A stretch of 38,026 nucleotides of DNA from Sinosporangium siamense (GCF_016863435.1 NZ_BOOW01000061.1:1-38026), one strand, 5' to 3'. Positions 5,665-14,157 are shown, numbered from the stretch's first letter. Notes: generated from the letters alone by a model not told the origin. Numbers and translations: made by a program.

Positions 5665-8345
5665 TCAGGACCGCACTGGCCATGTCCGGCCTCGGCGGGC
5701 TCGTCGTGGCGTTCTTCGCGGTGTTCGGCGGCATGGCCCTGGTCACCGGCACCGGCGTGATCATCGAGTCCGGGCTGCGGTCGAGCATCACCGACCAGCG
5801 GCTCACCGGCGCCGACGTCCTGGTCTCGGCTCCGCAGAGCCACTGGGAGCCGGAAAGCCTGCCGATCGGCCTCCCCGAACGCGCCGTCGTCCCCGCCAAA
5901 CTGATCGACGACCTCACCGCACTCCCCGGCGTCGCCACCGCAACCGGCGACGTGACCTTCCCCACCGCCCTCCTCTCCGCCGCCCCCGGCACCACCCGGG
6001 CGGGGGCCACAGGCGAAACCTCCGGCACCCGCGCAGCCGGCGGCGCCCCGGACACCACATCGGCCGCCCGCACGGGCCGCGGCACCTTGGAAACCGGCGA
6101 GCACGGCGCCAAGACCGTGAACGGCGCCTCGGACGCCACCCTCGCAGCCGCCGCCTCCACATCCGCCGCCCAGACCGGCGAGCACGGCGCCAAGGCCGTG
6201 ACCGGCCCCTCCGCATCCGCCGCCCCCACTGCCAAGGTCGTGGGCGGCACCGGTCACGGGTGGGCCTCGGTCGCCTTGGTGCGCGGGGCGAAGGTCATAG
6301 GCAGTGCGCCGCGGGCCGCGGACGAGGTGGCGGTCTCGGCGGCTCATGCCGTACGGCGTGGCACCGACGTCGAGGTGGTCGCAGCCGGCAAACGTGCCGT
6401 CTACCGCGTCACCGCGATCGTGGACACCCCCGGCGCACCCGCGCTCTGGTTCGCCGACCGGACCGCCGCCGAGCTCGCCGGCCGGACCGGCGGGCCGCGG
6501 GCGGGCACCGTCGACCTCATCGGGCTGCGCGCCGCGCCCGGCACCGGCCCGGGCGCCCTCGCCGAGGCCGTCGAGCGGCGGCTCGGCGACGACTACGTCG
6601 TCAGCACCGGATCCGCCAAGGGCGACGCCGAATCCCCAGGTACGGCTGCCGCCCGCTCGATGCTCATCGCACTGCCGACCTCGATCGGCGGCATCAGCCT
6701 GCTGATCGTCGGTTTCGTCGTCGGCGGCGGCATCTCGCTGTCCATCACCCGGCAGCGTCGCGAACTGGCGCTGCTGCGCGCCGCCGGCGCGACCCCGCGC
6801 CAGGTGCGCGGGCTCGTCGCCGTACAGGGCATGACGGCGGCGCTCGCCGCGCTCCTGCCCGGTGCGGCGGCCGGCTATGCGCTGGCGGGGTGGTTCGGGG
6901 AACTGCTGGTGCACCTCGGCATGCTGCCGGAGCGGATGCCGCTCAGCTACAGCCCGCTGCCCGCCGTGGCCGCCGCGCTGCTGCTGCTCGGGGTGGTGCG
7001 GGTGTCGGCCTGGGCCACCTCGCTGCCGGCGTCGAGGATGCCGGCCGTGTCCGCCGTGCGCGAGTCGGCAGCCGAGCCGCGCACCCCGTCGTCCGTGCGC
7101 TACCGGAGCGGCCTGCTGCTCATCGGGGCGTCCCTGCTGCTGGCGACACCGCCGCTGTACATCCGCGGCGAGATCGCCGTCGTCGGCCCCGGCACCGCCG
7201 CCCTCGTGTCGGTGATCGGCCTGGCCCTGGCCGGGCCGAGGCTCGTGCAGGGCGCCACCGGGCTGCTGGCCCGGCGCCTTCCCGCGCACGTGCCCGCGCC
7301 GCTCTGGCTCGCGGTGTCCAACACCCGCGGCTACGCGCTGCGGACCGCCGGCGCGATCGCCGCCCTCGGCATGGCCGTCACCCTGACCACCAGCATCTCG
7401 CTCAGCCACACCACCGTGATGCGGGCCACCGACGAGGAGACGGCCGAGATCCTCAAGGCCGACGCCGTCGTCACCGCGCCCGCCTACGGCGGCATCCCCG
7501 ACGGCCTGATGGACGACGTGCGCCGCCTCCCGGGCGTCACCGCCGCCGTCGCGACCTCCACCACCACCATCCTCACCAGCCCCTTCGGCGACGGGGGGCT
7601 CCAGGCACAGCCGGCGGCGGTGCTCGGCCCCGACGCCGGAGCCGTCGTCGACCTCGGCGTCACCGGCGGCAGCCTGGCCGACCTCAAGGGCGCCGCGGTC
7701 GCCGTCGACGACCGCTCCGGCGACGTCGGCGACCGGCGCACCCTGGTCCTCGGCGACGGCGCCGAGGTCAAGGCGCGCGTCGTCGCGACCTACAGCCGCG
7801 TCCTCGGACTCGGTCCGGTCGTCCTGTCGCGCGACCTGGTGGCCGGCCACACCACGACCGGCCTCGACAGCACCGTGCTGGTGCGCGGCGACGCCCCGCT
7901 CGACCGGCTCACCGGCCACTGGCCCGGCCTCGGCATCGCCGCCGACAGCGACTCGCCGCAGGCCGGCCGTACCTCCTCCCAGTTGTGGATCAACGTCGCA
8001 GTGCTCGGCGTACTCCTCGGGTATGTCCTCGTCTCTGTCGCCAACCGGCTCGTCGCCACCACCGCCGCCCGCGGCCCCGAGCTCACCGCGATCAAACGGC
8101 TCGGCGCCACGCCGCGGCAGCTCACCGCCATGATCCGCTGGGAGGCGCTGCTGATCGCCCTCACCGCCTCCCTCGCCGGGCTCGCCATGAGCGCCGTGCC
8201 GCTGGTCCTGCTCGGCATCGGCTTCCTTGGCCGCCCCTGGCCCGCCGGGCCGCTCTGGCTCGTGCCCGCAGCGGTCGCCGTCGTCTGCGTCGTCGTGTGG
8301 CTCGCCTTCGACCTGACCGCGCGGCGGCTCATCAGGCGCGCCTGA
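5661..8345 (+). CDS. FtsX-like ABC transporter permease, 894 aa, with low-complexity insert
   Basis: This long permease has two FtsX repeats. A first membrane helix near residues 8-30 is followed by an outside domain, then helices at about 333-360, 390-415 and 430-455, two more hydrophobic spans before residue 530, a second outside domain, and a C-terminal set at about 775-890. Family features are RQRRELALLRAAGATPRQV and AIKRLGATPRQL, the coupling helices before each FtsX core. The GTG start overlaps the ATPase stop. The first outside domain carries an Ala/Gly/Thr-rich stretch at about residues 105-200, with a repeated TGEHGAK unit, that is not part of the normal fold. The likely role is export or membrane extraction of an antibiotic, lipid or peptide. 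Confidence 0.93.
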   Translation: MIRTALAMSGLGGLVVAFFAVFGGMALVTGTGVIIESGLRSSITDQRLTGADVLVSAPQSHWEPESLPIGLPERAVVPAKLIDDLTALPGVATATGDVTFPTALLSAAPGTTRAGATGETSGTRAAGGAPDTTSAARTGRGTLETGEHGAKTVNGASDATLAAAASTSAAQTGEHGAKAVTGPSASAAPTAKVVGGTGHGWASVALVRGAKVIGSAPRAADEVAVSAAHAVRRGTDVEVVAAGKRAVYRVTAIVDTPGAPALWFADRTAAELAGRTGGPRAGTVDLIGLRAAPGTGPGALAEAVERRLGDDYVVSTGSAKGDAESPGTAAARSMLIALPTSIGGISLLIVGFVVGGGISLSITRQRRELALLRAAGATPRQVRGLVAVQGMTAALAALLPGAAAGYALAGWFGELLVHLGMLPERMPLSYSPLPAVAAALLLLGVVRVSAWATSLPASRMPAVSAVRESAAEPRTPSSVRYRSGLLLIGASLLLATPPLYIRGEIAVVGPGTAALVSVIGLALAGPRLVQGATGLLARRLPAHVPAPLWLAVSNTRGYALRTAGAIAALGMAVTLTTSISLSHTTVMRATDEETAEILKADAVVTAPAYGGIPDGLMDDVRRLPGVTAAVATSTTTILTSPFGDGGLQAQPAAVLGPDAGAVVDLGVTGGSLADLKGAAVAVDDRSGDVGDRRTLVLGDGAEVKARVVATYSRVLGLGPVVLSRDLVAGHTTTGLDSTVLVRGDAPLDRLTGHWPGLGIAADSDSPQAGRTSSQLWINVAVLGVLLGYVLVSVANRLVATTAARGPELTAIKRLGATPRQLTAMIRWEALLIALTASLAGLAMSAVPLVLLGIGFLGRPWPAGPLWLVPAAVAVVCVVVWLAFDLTARRLIRRA
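6094..6207 (+). repeat. Direct repeat inside the permease gene
   Basis: Two 33-base copies (6094-6126 and 6175-6207), 31 of 33 identical and 81 bases apart, encode TGEHGAKTVNG and TGEHGAKAVTG. Shorter similar pieces (CATCCGCCGCCC-like) surround them. The repeats stay in frame and lie in the low-complexity insert of the first extracytoplasmic domain. Confidence 0.8.
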
Positions 8346-8375
8346 CGGCGGGCGGGTGTGGGAGGGTGTGCAGTC

Positions 8376-8732
8376 GTGACATCAGAGCTTGAGGACCTGG
8401 CCGCGCGGCTGCGGGAGTTCGCGCGGGTGCGCGACTGGGAGCGGTTCCACACCCCGAAGAACCTGGTGATGGCGCTGTCGGGCGAGGTGGGGGAGCTGGT
8501 CGCGGAGTTTCAGTGGCTGACCCCCGCCGAGGCCCTGGACCTCGACGCCACTGCCCTGGCCAGGGTCCGCGCCGAACTCGGCGACGTGACCGTCTACCTC
8601 ACCCGCCTCGCCGACGTGCTCGGCGTCGACCTGGTCGAGGCCGCCCACGCCAAACTCGACGAGAGCGACCGCCGCTACGACCCCGACGTCTACCGCGGCT
8701 CGGCCCGCAAGGCGCCGCCGCTGCCGCCCTGA
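8376..8732 (+). CDS. MazG-like nucleotide pyrophosphohydrolase
   Basis: This 118-residue protein is of the all-alpha NTP pyrophosphohydrolase superfamily (RS21-C6/dCTPase type), which hydrolyses nucleoside triphosphates to monophosphate and pyrophosphate as housecleaning. The metal-binding motifs are visible: EVGELVAEFQW (ExxE) and ELGDVTVYLTRLAD (ExxD), with the typical FHTPKNLVMALSGE before them. GTG 8376 is chosen because GGAGG lies ten bases upstream; a GTG at 8358 is also in frame. It follows the permease gene by 30 bases and may be read with it. Its 3' end overlaps the end of the convergent DUF2075 gene by 43 bases. Confidence 0.9.
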   Translation: MTSELEDLAARLREFARVRDWERFHTPKNLVMALSGEVGELVAEFQWLTPAEALDLDATALARVRAELGDVTVYLTRLADVLGVDLVEAAHAKLDESDRRYDPDVYRGSARKAPPLPP

Positions 8733-10052
8733 CGCGCCGCCTCCAGCAGCGTGGCGAGAAACTCCTGCGTCCGCGGGTCGGCCGAGTAGACCGCGGTGCC
8801 CATCATGCCGCGGGTCAGCAGCACCTTGTAGGTGTTGCGGATCAGCCGGTCGGCCCGCTCGTCGCCGACACCCCTCCGGCTCAGCTCCGGATCCCTGCTG
8901 GCGGTCCTGTCGGTGATCAGCCTGCCGTCCCGGTAGATCAGGTCGGGACCGATGATCACACCGCTCCAGTCGTATTCGAACCCCTGGGCGGTGTAGACGC
9001 AGCCCACCTGCTCGAACCCGCCGGCCTGGGTGGCCCACAGGGCGCTCGGCGGGGCCTGCCCCACGGCGCGGTCGTCCTTGACGTTCCACGGTTTGGCCCA
9101 GTCGCCGACGCGGACGTCGGCGACCAGGGTGTCGTCGGCGTTCGGCTTGCTCCACCGCCAGCAGAACCCCGCGGTCATGCGGGCCGAATATCCCGCCTCC
9201 AGCCGCGCCCGCAGCATCGCCTCCAGTTCGTGCGGCGACTCGGCGAGGGTGACGTCGAAATGGTCGTCCCCCGTCCACGCCTGCGGCTCGCCGCCGTCCA
9301 GGCCGAGGAGGCGCAGCACCCACTCCTCGTATTTGCGGCTGCCCCCGCACCGGAACTGGCCGTCCAGATCGACCTGGCGCACCCTCAGGCCGAGGGAGCT
9401 CGCGTGGTCCACGATGGCGGCCACCGTACCGGTCTCACCAGGGCGCACCACCTGATGCTCGTCCAGAAGGAAGACCGGCACCCGGGCGGCGGCGATCAGC
9501 TCGTCGACCTGGGGACGGCCGGTGCGGTCCACCGCCCTGGTGTAGCGGTTGGCGGAGGTCTCGCGGATGCGGTGGGCCTCGTCGCAGACCAGCATGTCCA
9601 GCTCATTGCGAGCGGCGGCCATAAAGTTGTTGAAATATTTGAACAGCGCCTTGGTGCGGGTCGAACCGCGGGCCACGTGGCGGCGCAGCGTCTCGGTGAA
9701 CGACCGCGACCCCGTGGCGTGCAAGGCGGCGTGGCCGCGCCGCGCCACCTCGGCTAACACCGACAGCGCGACGACGCTCTTACCGGAGCCGGGCCCGCCG
9801 GTCACGACCACCACCTCCTTGGCGTCGGCCGCGCGGGCACGTTCCACCGCGTGCAGCACCAGCTCGTAGGCCAGCCTTTGCTCGGCCAGCAGCACGAACT
9901 GATCCCGGTTGCGAAGCTCCTCGGCCGCCAGCTTGAGCAACTGCTTGGAGGGCCGTACGGCACCGGCCAGCAGCCGGTCGCCCGCCGCCGCCCCAAGCGC
10001 GGGGGCGAACTGCGCCCGCAGATAGTCGAGGAACTGGCCGCGCCGGGTCTTA
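8690..10052 (-). pseudogene. DUF2075 nuclease-helicase, C-terminal part (gene split by IS)
   Basis: This is the larger piece of a gene interrupted at 10052 by the IS element. It carries the SF1-like ATPase of the DUF2075 (Schlafen group 3 helicase-like) family: Walker A GGPGSGKS, DEAH-type Walker B MLVCDEAHRI, QFRCGGSRKYEEWV, VYTAQGFEYDWSGVIIG and the terminal NTYKVLLTRGM. All motifs are intact, and a TTG at 9940 could in principle start a shortened helicase. Joined in silico to the 5' piece with one TTA copy removed, the frame is continuous (LFTKTRRGQ) and encodes about 639 residues, the usual size for such proteins. Similar nuclease-helicase fusions are suspected in DNA processing or phage defence. 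Confidence 0.85.
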
Positions 10053-10058
10053 GAGCTG

Positions 10059-10532
10059 CTAACGCAATGAGTTGAGGCGGCGCCAGCAGATCAGGGCACA
10101 GCCAAGACTGAGGAATGCCTGGTGGATGTCCACGCGGACCTCCCATCGGATCCGAAGCCGTCGGAAGTGGTGCAGCAGGGCGAAGGCCCGTTCGACAACC
10201 CACCGCTGCCTGCCGAGGCCGGAGCCGTGCTCGGCGCCCCGGCGCGCGATCAGCGGTTGGATACCCAGGTCCCGGACCAGCCTGCGGTACTTGTCGTGGT
10301 CGTAGCCCCGGTCGGCGAGTACCGCGTCGGGCCGCCGGCGGGGCCGGCCGGGCTTCCCCCGCACAGGCGGGATCGCCTCCAGCAGCGGCAGCAGCTGGGT
10401 GACGTCGTTGCGGTTGCCGCCCGTCACGATGACCGCGAGGGGGATGCCCGTGGCGTCGGTGATCAGGTGGTGCTTGCTGCCCGCCCGGGCCCGGTCGACC
10501 GGACTCGGGCCGGTCTGCGCCCCCCTTTTAGC
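10059..10532 (-). CDS. IS5-family transposase, OrfB (reached by -1 frameshift)
   Basis: This C-terminal catalytic part contains QTGPSPVDRARAGSKHHLI, the second Asp in VLADRGYDHDKYR, and the terminal catalytic Glu region QRWVVERAFALLHHFRRL. It has no convincing start of its own and is given from the slippery tract onward. The frame relation to OrfA is -1. A single-base insertion in the G run inactivating the transposase is an alternative to programmed frameshifting. Confidence 0.85.
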   Translation of the reverse strand, partial: AKRGAQTGPSPVDRARAGSKHHLITDATGIPLAVIVTGGNRNDVTQLLPLLEAIPPVRGKPGRPRRRPDAVLADRGYDHDKYRRLVRDLGIQPLIARRGAEHGSGLGRQRWVVERAFALLHHFRRLRIRWEVRVDIHQAFLSLGCALICWRRLNSLR

Positions 10533-10879
10533 GCTCTGACGTGGGAGGAGTCCACGGCAGCACGGGAGAAGTCGAGCGCGTCGGCAGCCCGGAGGCGGTC
10601 CAGGAGCACCTCGTGCAGGCGCTGCCGGACCCCGGCCCTCTGCCACTCTGCAAGACGCCTCCAGCAGGTCATGCCCGAGCCGTAGCCCAGTTCCTGCGGC
10701 AGGTGCTCCCAGGAGATGCCGGTGTGCAGGACGAAGAGGATGCCCTGCAGGACCAAGCGGTCGTCCAGGCGCTTGCGTCCGGGATGGCGCACCCGGCGCT
10801 GGTGCCTGGGCAGCAGCGGTTCGACGACCGCCCATAACTCGTCGCCGACCTCCCACGGCTTGGGCTTCGCCACCTGCAA
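10463..10879 (-). CDS. IS5-family transposase, OrfA
   Basis: This N-terminal transposase part of 138 residues starts at a TTG or the GTG two codons later. It has the DUF4096-type region WEVGDELWAVVEPLLP, RHPGRKRLDDRLVLQGILF and GISWEHLPQELGYGSGMT, ending with the first catalytic Asp in AAVDSSHVRALKGG. After the tract AAAAGGGGGG (10529-10520) the frame turns into unrelated residues, while the family sequence continues in the -1 frame. It is probably joined to OrfB by ribosomal frameshifting, as in many IS5 elements. Confidence 0.88.
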   Translation of the reverse strand: MQVAKPKPWEVGDELWAVVEPLLPRHQRRVRHPGRKRLDDRLVLQGILFVLHTGISWEHLPQELGYGSGMTCWRRLAEWQRAGVRQRLHEVLLDRLRAADALDFSRAAVDSSHVRALKGGRRPARVRSTGPGRAASTT

Positions 10880-10941
10880 CTCCTCTCGCCCCGTTACAGC
10901 GAGAGATCAAACCACAACAGAGATCATTCTGTTAGGAGCAC

Positions 10942-11501
10942 TTAGTGAACAGGCGGGTGCGTTCGTCCTGCACGTGGTCGAAGAGGTGGTGGACGTCGGG
11001 ATCGGCCGCGTTGTGCAGATAGGCCACTCCGCGCACCGCGTCCCGGTGCTCCGCCACGGCGCCTGCGAAGTCGGCGAGATAGTCGCAATATCCGCTCACC
11101 TGCAGCACGGGGTGCAGCTTGGGGCGGTGGGACATGGCGGGAACCAGGACCATGCCGGGGTGGTCCTCGTAGAGTTCGGCCTGGCCCCACTGCTTGAGTT
11201 CGACGATGACGTAGGCGTCGCCGCCGGTGCGCCGGTCGACCCCCGCGAGGACCACGTCGGCCCGCTTGCTGGTGAGGGGCAGCTGATATTCGATCAGCAT
11301 CTCGACACCGCCCAGACCGGCCTCGACCAGGTCGCGGGCCAGCAGAGGCAGGCTACGGTCCCAGGAGCGGCGCTCGCCGGCCGAGGCGGTGAGCCCCCTG
11401 GCGCGGAGGTTGTCGGCCAGGACGCCACTGAGCACGCGTTCGGGGACCGATTCTGACACGAGCTGGACCAGACTCTCTGCGGACAGCCGGAAGACCGCCA
11501 C
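10942..11501 (-). pseudogene. DUF2075 nuclease-helicase, N-terminal nuclease part (gene split by IS)
   Basis: This is the 5' piece of the interrupted gene. It contains RADVVLAG followed by YVIVELKQWGQAEL, fitting the D...ExK core of a PD-(D/E)XK nuclease-like domain, then VLQVSGYCDYLADF and GVAYLHNA. GTG 11501 is the probable start because GGGGG lies upstream; the frame is open to 11522. Reading from the gene into the IS adds only Lys-Cys-Ser after LFT before a stop. The truncated product would have the nuclease-like domain without the helicase. Confidence 0.8.
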
Positions 11502-11646
11502 GAACCAACCCCCAGGCAGCACGAAGACTCGTGCGGGATGGGGGCGTGTCCGCGATCAGAGGATCGGCGGAAGCCCGTCGGGCCGCATCACCAATAGCCC
11601 GAGAGATTACAGCGATCTACCGGGAGGGTGCAGCCCGCGCGGCTCC

Positions 11647-11663
11647 GCCCGGGAAACCCGGGC
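11647..11663. promoter_or_regulatory. Hairpin upstream of the P450 gene
   Basis: GCCCGGG and CCCGGGC with an AAA loop form a perfect 7-bp stem 73 bases before the P450 start, in the 234-base space between the DUF2075 start and the P450 gene. No U tract follows. It could be a leader structure or a protein site; no promoter boxes are obvious. Confidence 0.35.
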
Positions 11664-11735
11664 TGACGGGTGGGTGACGGGCAAAGGCGGGAACGAACCA
11701 GTTGAGGTGGGCTTTCAACCGGCAAGGAGGCGCAC

Positions 11736-12944
11736 ATGGCTGAGGGAGTTCACAACTATCCGTTCCGTCTGCCCGGCGTGTTGGAGCCGCCGGCGGAGTG
11801 GACGGAGCTACGGCAGGAGTGTCCGGTCACCTCCGTACGGTTGCCCAGCGGCGACCTGGCGAAGCTCGTGACGCGCTACGACGACGTCAAGCGCGTCCTC
11901 GCCGACCCGCGCTTCGGGCGCCGGTTGACCGCGGACGACGCGGCACGGGTGACCGAGAACGAGTCGGGCGGAGTCTTCGGCTCCGAGTTGCCCACCGAGG
12001 GGCTCGACCAGGGGCCGGCGCATCAGCGGTGGCGGCGGCTGGTGGCGAGGTCGTTCAGCGCCCGGCGCATCGCGTCGATGCGGCCGCGGATCGAGGCGAT
12101 GGCGGAGCGCCTCGTGGACGACCTGGTGGCCGCGGGGCCGCCGGGGGATCTGCGCAGCGGATTCGCCTTCCCGCTGCCGGTGTGGGTGATCTGCGACCTG
12201 CTCGGGGTGCCGGACGACGAGCGGGGCCGCCTGGCCCTCTGGTCGGAGACGCTGCTGAACATGAACCGCTACTCGCAGGCGGAGATAGACGCCGCTCAGG
12301 CCGAGTTCGCCGGCTACTTTGTCCGGCACATCCGGGAAAAGCGGGAGAACCCGGGGGACGACCTGCTCAGCGATCTGATCCACGTCGTCGACGCCGGCGA
12401 TGGGCGGCTCACCGAGGGGCAGCTGATGGTGACCGGCCAGGGCCTGCTGGTCGCGGGGCACGAGACCACCAGCAACATGATCGCGAAGATGGTCGCGATG
12501 CTGCTGCACGACCGCACCCGCTGGCAGGCGCTGCTGGACGACCCCGGCCTGGTGGGCAACGCGGTGGAGGAGGCGCTGCGGTTCGACGCCAACGCCGGGT
12601 TCGGGCTGCCGCGCTACCTGTCGGAGGAGGCCGAGGTGGCGGGGGAGAGGCTGCCGGCGGGCACCACGGTGGTGTGCAACACGGCGGCGGCCAACCGCGA
12701 CGAAGGCGTCTTCGAGCGGGCCGGCACGATGGACCTCAGCAGGTGGCCCAACGGCCACCTGGCCTTCGGCACCGGTGTGTACTCGTGCCTGGGGCAGGCG
12801 CTGGCCCGCACCGAGCTCCAGACGGCACTCGCCGTGCTGCTGCGGCGGCTGCCCGGCCTGGCTCTCGCCGTACCCGTCGAGGAGATCGAACCGCTGGAGG
12901 GGCTCATCGTCGGCGGGCTATCGCGGCTGCCCGTGCGCTGGTGA
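11736..12944 (+). CDS. Cytochrome P450 (actinomycete CYP105/107-like class I)
   Basis: This 402-residue heme monooxygenase takes electrons from a ferredoxin and reductase, neither of which is encoded nearby. Visible motifs are WxxxR-like HQRWRRLVARSFSARR, I-helix AGHETTSN (from about residue 240) for oxygen activation, ExxR in EEALRF, and the heme loop FGTGVYSCLG with ligand Cys351. The loop has Tyr349 where most P450s carry His. The start ATG is preceded by AGGAGG at ideal spacing. It stands alone, convergent with a lipoprotein gene, so the substrate cannot be deduced; xenobiotic or secondary metabolite oxidation is possible. Confidence 0.94.
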   Translation: MAEGVHNYPFRLPGVLEPPAEWTELRQECPVTSVRLPSGDLAKLVTRYDDVKRVLADPRFGRRLTADDAARVTENESGGVFGSELPTEGLDQGPAHQRWRRLVARSFSARRIASMRPRIEAMAERLVDDLVAAGPPGDLRSGFAFPLPVWVICDLLGVPDDERGRLALWSETLLNMNRYSQAEIDAAQAEFAGYFVRHIREKRENPGDDLLSDLIHVVDAGDGRLTEGQLMVTGQGLLVAGHETTSNMIAKMVAMLLHDRTRWQALLDDPGLVGNAVEEALRFDANAGFGLPRYLSEEAEVAGERLPAGTTVVCNTAAANRDEGVFERAGTMDLSRWPNGHLAFGTGVYSCLGQALARTELQTALAVLLRRLPGLALAVPVEEIEPLEGLIVGGLSRLPVRW

Positions 12945-12956
12945 ACCGGCGCGCGG

Positions 12957-13505
12957 TCAGCTCGGCAGCGGGCTGGGCGGCCGGCTCGGCGGCGGGCTGG
13001 GCGGCCGGCTCGGCAGCGTCGAGGCGTAGGAGGCTGGCTGCACGGGCACGTCGGGCACCACGATCTCGCCTGCCTTCTCGAAACGCGTCCGCACCGTGAC
13101 GAACTGCCCCACCTGAAGCGGGCTCGTCAGCCCCTTCAAGGTGGCCGTGACGCCGCCGCCCACCCACACCGACGAGTGGGCGGGGACGGCGACCGGCGCC
13201 TTGGACAACTCAACCGACGCGGCGACCCCGGGCGCGCTCATCGCGACCAGCGTGTCCGGAGCGCCGCTCTTGTTGATCACCATGAAGTAGACGGGCGCGG
13301 AAGCCCCCGCGGGGAGGGTCTGGGTCGGCACGGGGCCCAGCACCGACACGTTCTGCAGGAGCAGCAGCCCTTGGGAAACCTTCGCTCCCTCCGGCGACAG
13401 CGGCGCCTCCTGCGAGGGGAAGGGCGCACACCCCGCGGAGGCGCCGACGAGTCCGAGCAGAAGCACACGCCGCGAAACACCGCGAACACCGAGAGTGACA
13501 CTCAT
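12957..13505 (-). CDS. Lipoprotein with PCuAC-like (DUF461) domain and Pro-rich tail
   Basis: This 182-residue exported lipoprotein has a signal peptide with RR near residues 12-13 and lipobox ASAGC, lipidated at Cys26. The beta-rich domain with VYFMVINKSGAPDTLV and HSSVWVGGGV resembles the PCuAC/DUF461 copper chaperone fold. The Met/His copper ligands of true PCuAC are not evident, as in many actinobacterial relatives. The C-terminus is a Pro/Ser repeat (RPPSPPPS then RPPSPLPS) encoded by a tandem 24-base repeat. It is convergent with the P450 gene, 12 bases apart. Confidence 0.8.
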   Translation of the reverse strand: MSVTLGVRGVSRRVLLLGLVGASAGCAPFPSQEAPLSPEGAKVSQGLLLLQNVSVLGPVPTQTLPAGASAPVYFMVINKSGAPDTLVAMSAPGVAASVELSKAPVAVPAHSSVWVGGGVTATLKGLTSPLQVGQFVTVRTRFEKAGEIVVPDVPVQPASYASTLPSRPPSPPPSRPPSPLPS

Positions 13506-13548
13506 ATCTCAGAGCGTAGCGTTTCCGCACGTCAAACACTGTTTCCGG

Positions 13549-14157
13549 CTACACCGTGATGGAGATGGCCTCCAGCCGCAGGCTCTGCCCCGTCGTCCCG
13601 GCGACCTGGCCGTTGCAGCGCACGCTCTGCCAGCCGATGTCCTGCACATGCGCCCGGTAGCAGATGTTGCCGCTGCTCACCGCGATCGCGAGAGCCTCCA
13701 GCCGCAGGCTCTGCCCGGTGGTGCCGGCGACCTGGCCGTTGCAGCGCACGCTCTGCCAGCCGATGTCCTGCACGTGCGCCTGGTAGCAGACCCCGCCGAC
13801 GTCGATGGACACCGCGACGGTCAGCGCCTCCAGGCGGCGGCTCTGCCCCGTGGTGCCCGCGACCTGGCCGTCGCACCGCACGCTCTGCCAGCCGATGTCC
13901 TGCACATGCGCCCGGTAGCAGACGACCCTGGCGGAGGTGGACGCCCGGCGCTCCTTCACCGCCGCCACCACCTCGGCCTGCGCCCGCGCCAAGCTCCGCT
14001 CGTCGAGCGCGGGGGCGGACTTGGCCGCGTCGACGACGCCCTGGCGGACCTCGCCGGGGTCGGCCGAGGCGGGGTCGGCCGAGGCGGGGGGAGCACCTGC
14101 CACCCCCACGAGAATCGCACTGACCACAACCATGCCGAACGTACGGAGCCTGCTCAT
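13549..14157 (-). CDS. Secreted protein with three ChW repeats
   Basis: This is a 202-residue secreted protein. A signal peptide (residues 1-27, ending PPASA) is followed by a short linker with an Ala-rich helix and three repeats of about 42 residues. Each repeat reads VCYRAHVQDIGWQSVRC, then GQVAGTTGQS and RLEA, the clostridial hydrophobic Trp-conserved (ChW) repeat, found in surface and secreted proteins thought to bind other proteins or cell-wall material. A Cys pair brackets the DIGW core in every repeat, suggesting a disulfide. ATG 14157 is chosen because GGGAG lies eight bases upstream; GTG and TTG three and two codons earlier are possible. Confidence 0.88.
   Translation of the reverse strand: MSRLRTFGMVVVSAILVGVAGAPPASADPASADPGEVRQGVVDAAKSAPALDERSLARAQAEVVAAVKERRASTSARVVCYRAHVQDIGWQSVRCDGQVAGTTGQSRRLEALTVAVSIDVGGVCYQAHVQDIGWQSVRCNGQVAGTTGQSLRLEALAIAVSSGNICYRAHVQDIGWQSVRCNGQVAGTTGQSLRLEAISITV
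13568..13921 (-). repeat. Three tandem DNA repeats encoding the ChW units
   Basis: Three copies of about 97 well-conserved bases start at 13568, 13694 and 13826 (periods 126 and 132). They share long identical runs, such as the segment encoding HVQDIGWQSVRC. Identity at DNA level is high enough for copy-number change by recombination. Confidence 0.85.

Larger units (their letters stand above)
10053..10941 (-). mobile_element. IS5-family insertion sequence, 889 bp
   Basis: The element carries an orfA/orfB DDE transposase on the minus strand and imperfect terminal inverted repeats: GAGCTGCTAACGCAATGA at 10053-10070, matched on the other strand from 10941 by GTGCTCCTAACAGAATGA. TTA flanks both ends (10050-10052 and 10942-10944), and the shared flank is CTTAG, so the target duplication is three to five bases. 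Excising the element with one TTA copy restores the host reading frame exactly, which fixes the boundaries and indicates a recent insertion. The TNA-type duplication suggests the IS1031 subgroup, but this is tentative. Confidence 0.92.

Noticed and set aside
5196-7919. 907-codon minus-strand frame opposite the ABC operon
   Set aside because: It is Gly/Ala/Asp-rich antisense of the ATPase and permease, without a ribosome site or domains.
13568-13921. CRISPR-like array
   Set aside because: The three repeats are long, near-contiguous, in frame and encode ChW protein units; there are no unique spacers of regular size and no cas genes.
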